A stretch of 64,000 bases of DNA from Amorphophallus konjac. Lineage: Eukaryota; Streptophyta; Magnoliopsida; Alismatales; Araceae. The notes under the pieces were generated by a model, which was not told the origin of the DNA, did no database searches, and worked only from the letters and a program-made list of their open reading frames with translations. A program made the position numbers and the translations under genes. Of the stretch, positions 54,750 to 64,000 are shown in pieces; positions within the stretch are counted from its first letter, which is position 1, and every line of letters starts with the position of its first letter. The DNA lies in NCBI GenBank assembly GCA_022559845.1, contig CM040125.1, positions 291,076,200-291,140,199 of the forward strand, given 5' to 3'.

Positions 54750-55058
54750 ATTTGACACCCGTGGGTGGCGTCATTTTTTTTATTAGCGTCCCCTTGGGGA
54801 ACATTAATTTTCATGATTTTTAAATAAATTTATTTAACAAGAATTCACATTTATATCTATTTAATTGAATAAATTCAAAAACGTACATTAAAAGGCACAT
54901 TAATTTATTTAAAATAATTTAAGGAAATAGAATATATGATAATTAGGAGAAAAATACAATGATTCCAAAAATATATTTTCCATAATTTTCGGTTACATAT
55001 TTTAATTAATATAGACTTTCAAAGATACACATACATGATATATATATATATATATACT

Positions 55059-55090
<32 letters not shown>

Positions 55091-55830
55091 ATCTGACGCC
55101 TAGGTGTGTGGGCGTCAGAATTGTAAGAAACGACCATGTTTAGGTCGTTATTCAAAAAAATTGATTTTTTCAAGCCTCCGGTTTTTATACTAAATGGTGT
55201 CGGAATCTAGCTTATAATATACCGAAATGACCGGCTCGAAAAACTCTACCTAACCATATGTTTAAAATAATTTTTCGATGAGAGACGGGAGATCTTACAA
55301 TAGGGGGCACGAAAAATGGTGCAACCACCTTCACTACCTCCGTCTCTATTCCAATAGTGTGCCAGTAAATTTTCATGGCCAAAGCAGACTTCTATACCCG
55401 TGAACAAAGTATTAATGTGAATGACTCATAAATAACATATATTAAATTGACGACTGGTTGTTGGTAAGATTTTTAAATTTTGTTAATTGACGACTTATGT
55501 GATGCCATCTTCTATGAATATAACGCCCTAATCAGGGTCGTTAATTTCAAGAAACATCCGAATGTAAGGCGTCATTTCCTTTATCACAGATTGATTTATG
55601 AACAGTAATATTTTTCGGATAAAATAAATTTTACACAAATAATCACATGGTCACGTAGAGAAAAATAGCAGGATTTCAGAACTATGATCATACATTAATT
55701 TAGACATCATTTTGCATGGTTATTAAATTTTAAACATGTGTATTTTAATTAATTAACTAAAAGAATAACGACCGTGTACGAGTCGTCAATTGAATTAGCG
55801 CCCTGATTAGGGTCGCTAATTACCTATTTT
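54750..55830. repeat. Series of short hairpins with GACC/GGTC-type stems
   Basis: Inverted repeats recur: GACACCCGTGGGTGGCGTC (54757), CTGACGCC...GGCGTCAG (55093), AACGACC...GGTCGTT (55129), TAACGCCCTAATCAGGGTCG (55521), CGACCGTGTACGAGTCG (55769) and AGCGCCCTGATTAGGGTCGC (55798). Each is a 6-10-bp stem with a small loop, set in AT-rich DNA. Confidence 0.6.
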
Positions 55831-56689
55831 ATAAAAAAAAATCGCAGAGGCAAACCGAGAGAATCTGCTACATGTTCTAGATCTAGCCCGATGATTATAT
55901 AATATTTTGCTAGGGAGATTGCCTACCTTGATGCGGTTTACGGTTTAAGATGTGGGACGCAAGAATAACCCCAACGGCAGCAATACGCAGCAGCAAAGGA
56001 AGAATCGAAGAATTTCGTTTGCTCCACATATAACAACGTCGGTCGCACGGAACAATTGCAGCAGCAGTCGCAGCACATACAAAGCAATGGCAGCAACACT
56101 TAACATGCAGTAGGCGGACGATCGTGGGAAGATGAAGGATGACGTCCCAGCAACGCCTCCCCTTGGATAGTTGCAGTAGGATGCAACGGACGAGGATGAC
56201 AGGGGTGGCGAACAACTCCTCCGAACATTCCGGTTGCAGTAGCCTTAGTCCGTTCGTGAGGGTGTTGGTTTTATAGGGAAAAGGTGTTCATTCTAAGGGG
56301 GTCGAACGTCAATAAGGCAAGACTTCCTCTTGCCATCCGCAAAGCCTTCAACCCTGCTAAGTTTTCTTGCCGCCTACCGTATTTTAATATAAAAACCCTA
56401 AGCTAATAGCCATGTCAGGCTTATTCGAACTTGAGTGAATTTGGGTTGTGGGTTTCTCTGTTAACAAAGCCCATGCACACTTTGCATGCATGGTGAGTTT
56501 GGGTTATCTACGTTGGGGGCATAAGGGTTTATATTTGTGGTCTGTTAGTTGCCCCATTTATTGAATTATTTTATTAATGCCCAAATATTCAAGCCCTTCA
56601 CATTAGAGTTTACTAAACCCATTATATATATGGTTATATTCTGCCCCATGCACCTTCAGACGTGGGAGGGTTTATGGACTTACCTTACT

Positions 56690-56806
<117 letters not shown>

Positions 56807-57072
56807 GTTCATTATAAATCTTGTTTCTATTGAAGCCCATTAATGTTTATATATGCATATATATGTTGTGTGTTTATTTAGCCCATTTATTGGCCTTGGT
56901 TTCTACTAAAACCTATTAATTGATGCATGGCCCCTTCAACGTAGGATCCTCATATATACATTTTCATACACATTTTCTTTGGGGTTTTTAATTTAGAGAC
57001 TACAATATATTATTAAGGCCCATTTATTATATCATTAGAACTATCAATGGTTTTATCTAAATTAATTGGTAG

Positions 57073-57075
<3 letters not shown>

Positions 57076-57135
<60 letters not shown>
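57076..57135. repeat. (AT)n microsatellite
   Basis: About 30 AT units near the right end of the 4.3-kb insert. Confidence 0.95.
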
Positions 57136-57136
<1 letters not shown>

Positions 57137-57397
57137 TTTACTCATTTCCATCGTTGTCTCGCATATCAGAGTCGGGTTCGATCCTATGATCTTTAACTCA
57201 ATTATCTATTTGTGACTCATTAGGGTTTTAGCTAATGGTTGGGATTTAATCCTTTTTGAAAGATTTATTCATAGCCTTCTAATTAATATTTAGGCCCACT
57301 ATCAATTTAGGCTATTTCCATTATCAAAATTTTATTTTCTATATTTATTTCATTACCAATATTAATATGTATCCTTTAAAATTTTTGGGGTGCTACA

Positions 57398-59532
57398 CTC
57401 GGGGTGTGAAGCCCATTTCACACATTCTTTATGCTGATGATACTATAATTTTTATAAATGGTGGGACTTCATCGATCAAACATCTATTGATGTTTCTGGG
57501 AAAATATGAATTGTCATCGGGACAACGTATCAATGCTCAAAAAAGCTGTTTTATGGTTGCTAAACAAATGCCCCATTGCTCTATTGATAGAATCTGCCAG
57601 TTAACTGGATATCAACATAAATCTGGCTGCATTAAATATTTGGGTATTCCTCTTTTCAAAGGTAGAGTTAAAGTCCCTCATTTTAAATACTTGCTAGATA
57701 AAGTTAATGCAAAGCTAGCTGGTTGGCAGAGTAAATTACTCTCTCAGGCAGGCAGATTAATTCTCATTCGGTCTGTTCTTTCATCTATCCCTGTGTACAT
57801 AGCTAATGCAGCCTCTATCCCCTATACATTACTCAAACATATTGGGAGGATTTGTTCTAATTTTTTCTGGCAGGGATTTGAAAATTCTCACAGGAAACAT
57901 TGGGTATCCTGGGATAAAATATGCTGCCCTATTTCGGATGGTGGTCTTGGCATTCGAAGTCTATCAGATTTACAGCTATGTTTATATGTGAAACAATTAT
58001 GGTTGTCCATACACAGTAACTCTCTTTGGGCCAATTTTGTTCGAAGCAAATATATTCATGGCAGTCATATTACAGATTGTAAAAATCCATTCCCAGCAGG
58101 AATCAAAGCTTCAGATTTCAAAAAGGCTCAGATTATTCTGAAAACTGGCTTTCGGAAGATTGTTCAAGATGGTACTGACACTAATTTTCTTAAAGATAAC
58201 TGGTACAAAGGAATGATACTGGCTGATACTTTGTCTGTACAAAACTCACCTCAGATTGATAATTGTTCTGTCCATATGGCTTTAACAAACCGACAGCATC
58301 CGGTTTGGCACTTCTTTAGAGATCAATAGTTGCTAAATGAAATTCAGACTTTTGCTATTCAAGATGGAAAAGACATACCTGTAAGGTCTTTTTCCAATTC
58401 TGGCAAGTTCAGCATCAAGTCCACCTACAGTTTTATTAAAGGGCAAGCATATTCGTCTAATTGGGGAATTAAAATCAGTAAACTGTGGAATCAAAAAATT
58501 CCCCCAAGGGCATCTTTGTTTTGCTGGAAGCTGTTAAATTATGCTATCCCTGTCGATACTCAAATACAAAAAAGTGGTGTTATCTTAGCTTCCTGCTGTA
58601 ACTGCTGTTTTACTTCTCATGACATTGAGGATACTGAACACTTATTTGTCAACAGTGATTTGGCCAAGCTGCTTTGGAATTATTTCACACCTCTGCTTCC
58701 CTCTTCATTTCTTGAAGCTCCTACTATTAGATGTAGGCTGAGAGAAGTACTAAATGAAACAAATATCCACACTCCTCGTGGCTTTATTTCTCTTCTTGTG
58801 TCTATCATGATTACTTGGGAAATCTGGAAATTCAGATGTCGTGCAAGGTATGATAACAAAAGAGAAAATGCTATGCTGATTTCGGATTTGATCCTTGCAG
58901 ATATTACTCAAATTATGAATCAGGTTAGATTCATTCATGGTGTTAGCCCTGATTATCTGATACTTGCACAAGATTTTGGTATAACAATAAAGTGCAGTCG
59001 TTTAGAATACTTTGTAGTTCGGTGGACTGCTCCTTCTATTCATTTTTCTCTCAATGTGGATGGTGCTAGCAAGGGTAATCCTGGTCCCTCAGGAGGCGGA
59101 GGCTACTTCAGAAATTCTAATGGTCAGTTCAAGCTGGGTTTTTCCTACTATTATGGATTTGGTACAAATATGGTGGCTGAAGGTCGAGCTCTCCTTGATG
59201 GTCTTTGATTACCTCAATCAAATGGCATTCAGTTATCTATCATTTTTACCGACTCGATGGTTCTTGTTGAGTTGTTGCAGAACAAAAAAGAACCTCCATG
59301 GTCTCTTCTTCCTTGGTGGAAAAGTTTGAAACTCCATTTCTCCATTTGCAACTGTCCCATTATTCATTCCTTCAGAGAAGCAAACCAGTGTGCTGATGCA
59401 TTAGCTAACTATGCAGTCTGTATGGGCAGAAATTTGGAATTCTCATCTATTGGAGAGTTGCCATTGTTAGCAAAAGGATATGCCATTGCTGATGCAATTG
59501 GCATTCCTAATTTTCGTAGAAGGCGTGTATAG
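57398..59532 (+). pseudogene. LINE ORF2, end of reverse transcriptase, zf-RVT and RNase H
   Basis: Resumes with GVKPISHILYADDTIIFING; the YADD catalytic motif is intact (about 57430-57441). The RT tail follows (CIKYLGIPLFKGRVKV, GWQSKLLSQAGRLILIRSVL, WVSWDKICCPISDGGLGIRS). TAG at 58327 (expected Trp) precedes the zf-RVT domain (IKISKLWNQKIPPRASLFCW, DIEDTEHLFV). The C-terminal RNase H has LNVDGASKGNPGPSGGGGY, AEGRALLDGL, IFTDSMVLVELL and ANQCADALANYA, all four acidic residues present. TGA at 59206 (CGA to TGA) interrupts it. The ORF ends at 59530-59532. Confidence 0.9.
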
Positions 59533-59600
59533 CTATTTTTACTCTTTCATTGTACTACAGAGGCATGTCCTCTCATGACTTGTATACACTTTGATATAGC

Positions 59601-59716
59601 AATAAAATATAGCATCTAATGGTGGATAGGTGGAGTGAGAACATTCCCTTCCTCTAGAACGGGGGTGCACTCTCCCTTCTTCCCTGTTAGATGACTTGGT
59701 TCAAAAAAAAAAAAAA
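59601..59716 (+). terminator. LINE 3' end: AATAAA and poly(A)
   Basis: AATAAA at 59601 and a terminal A-run directly before the second target duplicate mark the 3' end used for retrotransposition. Confidence 0.85.
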
Positions 59717-59728
59717 ACATATGCTACA

Positions 59729-60102
59729 CTTCACATTCTAATGGGTTTTCTCTCTTTTTTGTGTGGCTTTGTTTGGTAGGAGACTATTGATAGAACGTGA
59801 GGCCCTTGCTTTCTAGCCGGATGGAAGGTGAGGAGGTGTCACCCACATCGGTTCCCCGCACCCCTTTTCAAAGCGCGATCACGTTGTAGCGGCTTCCCAT
59901 TAGGCCGAGTCTTCTTCTTCATTTTCCAAGGTAACGACGCCATCTTCATCCTTTCTCCATCCTTTTGGTGCCGTAGAACCTTGGTGGCGATCACGGTCAG
60001 GTTCTTCTTCTTCATCGCCCCTTTATTTTTCATGCAATCTCATGTGTATATGCATGTTCATATATTGTTTAGTTGGGGACGGGGTAGATTAATCTATCTA
60101 CA
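59729..60102 (+). repeat. LTR_B, 3' part
   Basis: Resumes LTR_B after the LINE and parallels 39361-39734. It ends at CTACA 11 bases before the primer-binding site at 60114-60130. Confidence 0.7.
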
Positions 60103-61580
60103 TCCTAGTTTTTTGGCGATCACGGTGGGACACCTAGTGCCCATCACATTATATTTTTAGTCTCCTGCAAGTTGGGTGGGTGTTTATGCATGTTTGGGTA
60201 GTCTTCTCCCCATTTTTCTACTGTTCTGTCCAGTCTCGGGTCTGTCAGGGAAATGTGATCTATCGAAGGGCCGCCAAGCCCTTTTAGCGGCCATTCCAGG
60301 ACCTTGGCGGTCTTCCAGTAGACCGCTACTATATTAAAAACGGTCATCCAGTGACCTTCTCCTGGTTCTGGCAGGACAGGCGCACTGCTCACAGGGGCCT
60401 TGTTCATTCATGCATAACTTTGTCTCCTGACATTGGATTGGGCTGATTTCTATTACGTTGTGTTATCCTTTGTATTGTCTTTACATCCATTTAAAATTTG
60501 CATCATTTGAACATCATTTGCATATTTAAAAATTGCCTCCATTTTTGCATTTTCTACATTTGGTCTACTGGCAGATTCGGGATAGATTCAGAGGCCTATT
60601 TTCTTTGCTGATTTAAATTGCCTTCTAGGGTTTGTTTTGGTTATTTTTTAGTTCCATTGCATAGTCTTTTGTATTATCTTCGCATCCATATATCATTTGC
60701 ATGCATTGGACTCCATTTGCATTGTTAAAACTTGCCTTCATTTTTGCATTTTATGCATAAAATCCACCTGTAGGTCCGGGAGCAAACACAAAGGTACGTT
60801 GTTCTTTTATGATTTTTCTTATCTTCTAGTACTTAGTTGTCCTTGTTTCTGGTCTTGCATTATTGTTATTCATATTGTCTTACATTTTTCATGCATTTGG
60901 TTATGCTTGCATAGTTTTATTATTGTCTTGATGTGCTAGATTTAGGCTAGAATTGCATGCACTCTGGTGCACATAGGATCATGCATATTTGCATATTGTA
61001 GTTACATTCCTCCTTAATAAGTGATCCTCTCGCTCCCATATTCCTTGGGCTCGACTAGGTGATCTTATCAGGGACCTCCGTAAGTCCCCGCGAGCCGTGG
61101 ATTCCTATACGGACGTCGGGCCGGTTGTACCTTCCCACCCTATAGTTTTGCATTTGCATACGTTGTAAGCGAGTTAGCCTTAGTCAACCCAAAGTTTGGA
61201 CCTTATTCCCTATAGGATACCTATCTTGAGGGAACTAATCTTAATTTAAAACATTTAAAAGGCTCACCAAAACTTTGACAATAAAATATTTCCCATCATA
61301 TCAACCTTGTTTGACTTGGGTGAAATCCTTCATATTCTTCATATTGTTCGGGCTGGTCTGAGCCCATTTGTGGTGTGTTGTGTTGCATCCCCCATCATCC
61401 ATATTGGTTTTGTTGTTAGGCCCATTTAGGCTAGCCCATTTTGTGTGTCCATTGTCTAGTCTCATTGTCTAGGTCCTTTTTTTTCCTTTACATTATTAAG
61501 TCCCTCTCCTTATTCTTCGAGCCCTTACTTCCCTCATTGTATTTCCCTGATTTCCCTATATAAAGTCTCCATTTGCCCTC
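60103..61580 (+). other. Primer-binding site and leader of internal B
   Basis: Same layout as 39735-41216, with primer-binding site TGGCGATCACGGTGGGA at 60114-60130 and then a T-rich leader with no gene. Differences from copy A are scattered substitutions and single-base indels. Confidence 0.65.
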
Positions 61581-64000
61581 ATGGAGTGCCATGTTTCTCC
61601 TGTACATTACCCTTATCCTCTTTCATCTTCCTATTCCCGCGTGGATTCCTCTTCCCGCGCGGGCCCATCTCCTCGTGGCCTCTTCGACCTGTCGGATGAA
61701 CAAGCCAATCTCTTGGCCCACTTATCATCTCTTATTGGCCAAATGGACCCGGCCCAGGCCAAAAAACTCATTGCCAATCATCTTAATGGGCCCCCATCCT
61801 TTAATGGGCCTCTATCTTCCACTAATGGGTCACATTCTCTTAATAGGCATTGTTCTTTCAATGGGCCCTCTTCCTTTAATAACAGGCCTTCTTCTTCACT
61901 TAATGGGCCTCATCCTTCCTTTAGTGGGTATTCTTATTCTCTTAATGGGCCCACTCCTTCTACCCATGTTGTTGCTAGCCCAATGGGTCCCTATATTCAT
62001 GATTCTTCTAGGCCTGCACATCCTTCTACTCCCAGAATGGGCTCTTATTCTTCTCAGCCCGGATCTACTCGTCCGGCCCAATACCATCATTCTAGTCCAG
62101 CTTCACAATATCTTTCTCAAGTTGGCTCGCATTTCTCTCTATCTCTCCCTATCCAGGAGATGATTGCTCAAACCCAACGCCAGCTTGATGAACTTCAACG
62201 TAAGATTAATCCCAAATATTCTTTTGTGCCATTCGCATTCCAAAATCTTCGACTTCCACCTCATTCGTAAATTCCCACATATCACCGTTTTGGTGGAGTC
62301 AGTAATCCCTTTGTGCACTTAAAGGAATTTATTTATGAGTCGGCCCAGTTTCGACACGACCAATATTTGATGGCTTATCTATTTGGTCTGTCTTTGGAAG
62401 GCCCGGCTCGGGATTAGTTCTTCTCCCTCCCGCAAGAGCAAGTTGTGAATTTTCATGTGGTGCAAGAGAAATTTATTCAGCGGTATCAGGACCAGGTAGG
62501 GCCCAAGTTCTCTGTTGTGGATCTGGCCCATGAGAAGATGAAGCCCAACGAGGAGTTCTCTACCTTCGCCGACCGTTGGCGTCACCTCGCCGCGCAAGTC
62601 CTGGGGCATATTCAAGAGGGAGAGCAAATCAAAATACTTATTTCTAATGCAACACCCGAATATCGATTTATCTTAGCCCTCAACGACATCACTTCCTGGC
62701 AACAATTGTATAATAGAGCCCGCTTCATTCACCAACAACTCCAAGGTTCCCTTGACCCCAAGTCTCCTTCACCTTCTACGCCCACATACCCCTCCTATCC
62801 ATCATCTCCCACGAGTTAGCCCTCCACCACATATCCTTCCATGAGTCAGCCTTTCGCTCCCACATGCCCATATGCCTCCACATATCAACCCTCCATGAGT
62901 CAACCTGTCGCCATCCACAGTCAACCATCCGCCGTTTCATATCCACATGCACCTCCGCCTCTAGTCAAGGGAACTCCACACCCCGAGCAAGTGGATGCCG
63001 TCCATTATATACCTCCCTGCGCCACTCCACATACGCCATCGCCTAATCCTTCCCTTAGCCATGCGCTATTGCCTACGCAACCTCTATTTCCATCACCACA
63101 ACCTTCTCCATCACCTTCCTCTATCCCTCGGCATCTGCCTTGCCTGAAGCGGGCTCCTCCCCCTCCGTTTCCGGAGTCTTTCACTGATATTTTTATGGCT
63201 TTGATGGCCACTCACGCATTGCAGCTCTCTCCAGATGTGCCTTGCCGCCCCGTGGTCGGGAATATGCTTCAATATTGTGAACTTCACCGCCAGCAGGGGC
63301 ATTTAGTGGAGGATTGTCCCGAGTTTTGGGAGTTTGTTTATGGTTTGGAAGACGAGAAGAGTATTGATTGGGCTGCCATGCATGAAGTTACTTTAGATCT
63401 TCGCAGCAAGCAACAGCAGCAGTAGTCGAAGCCCAGGCAACCGTCTCCATCAGTACAAGGCCAGGGGCACCCCTGTGATTCTACACCTATCGCAGTGCCC
63501 ACTCCCTCACCTATTCCATCACCTACCCCATTACCTTCACCATATCTTACCTCGTCTCCATCTCCTCCACCTACCCAAGCCTCTACTCAGGCGAGTACCT
63601 CTACTTCTTTTACTCCTATTCCTTCTACCCCCACTTCTACTCCCAACGCCGCTCGGTGCGTTGTGTCGATACGTCAACGGTGGGCGCCGTGACCCTCCTC
63701 TTAACCCACTCCATCTCCACCACCTCCACTACCCTCATTGCCTGCATCACCATCTCCTTCATCCTTACCATTGCCTAACCCTTCATCATTTTCACCAAGT
63801 CCTCTCCCCAAATCGCCTAACCCATTGCTTCCCCCTTTGTCATCTCCACCATCACCACCGCTTTTGTCAGCACCATCTCCATCGATGTCTCCTTCTCCGC
63901 CATTACCCTTCTCGCCCGAACTTGAACAAGCTACTCCTACACCTTTACCTCTGCCTACACCTCCACCTTTGCCTTTGCCTCCACCTAAGCTTGTCATTAC
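61581..64000 (+). pseudogene. Tat/Ogre-like gag, copy B (runs off the window)
   Basis: One frame from ATG 61581 (MECHVSPVHYPYPLSSS) to the window end, without frameshift but with stops at 62268 (TAA, same place as copy A), about 62414 (TAG for Trp), 62817, 63423 and about 63690. The capsid (YLFGLSLEGPARD, KFIQRYQDQVGPKFSVVD, NEEFSTFADRWRHLAAQVLG) and the knuckle CELHRQQGHLVEDC (63276-63317, C-x2-H-x4-H-x4-C) are better preserved than in copy A. A Pro/Ser/Thr-rich tail continues beyond 63791, where copy A diverges (LPFSPELEQATPTPLPLPTP). The protein forms the particle core; the Pro-rich tail is of unknown role. Confidence 0.75.

Overview
The window is repeat-dense nuclear DNA from a flowering plant with a large, transposon-rich genome. 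It holds plant Ty3/gypsy, Ty1/copia-type, CACTA (En/Spm) and LINE elements, GT-AG introns, and a fragment of an auxin response factor gene. I see no intact host gene, no rRNA or tRNA gene and nothing bacterial. Almost every base belongs to a stack of nested mobile elements, most of which can be delimited by termini and target-site duplications (TSDs).

Layout. (1) 103-7427: a minus-strand, non-autonomous chromovirus (Ty3/gypsy) with two 2280-bp LTRs. It keeps gag and the integrase C-terminus with a chromodomain, but most of pol is replaced by an unfamiliar ORF. (2) 7685 to the window end: a plus-strand Tat/Ogre-like Ty3/gypsy element arranged in tandem as LTR_A - internal A - LTR_B - internal B. 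It carries gag and an unknown ORF and shows no pol. (3) Inserted in LTR_A, 8608-38378: a minus-strand Tat element with 778-bp LTRs, a decayed gag-PR-RT-dual RNase H-integrase, and sense-strand (antisense to pol) ORFs at its left side. (4) Inside that Tat element: a Ty1/copia-type solo LTR (13069-14903, TSD CCTTT) and a 16.7-kb CACTA transposon (15116-31816, TSD GAA). (5) Inside the CACTA: a broken tnp2 transposase gene, a second gene whose spliced frame is fully open, a 179-bp satellite in that gene's last intron, tandemly duplicated 57-nt exons, a cluster of hairpins, a gypsy fragment, an auxin response factor (ARF) fragment and GC-rich minisatellites. (6) In LTR_B, 49543-59716: an L1-type LINE with a 12-bp TSD and poly(A), split by a 4316-bp LTR-like insertion (53082-57397, TSD CTCGG).

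History. The tandem Tat/Ogre-like element is the oldest layer. The Tat element and the LINE then landed in its two LTRs, and each LTR shows the empty site of the other. The solo LTR, the CACTA and the 4.3-kb insert came later. Nearly all nonsense mutations are TGG to TAG, CGA to TGA or CAG to TAG, as expected from long-term cytosine methylation. A hand count of the two Tat LTRs gives about 44 mismatches in 778 bp.

The most unusual part is the CACTA second gene (22068 to 15919, minus strand). All its splice phases agree across 15 exons. Six consecutive exons are tandem copies of one exon-intron module, and its final 3.6-kb intron has been filled by 19 copies of a 179-bp satellite.
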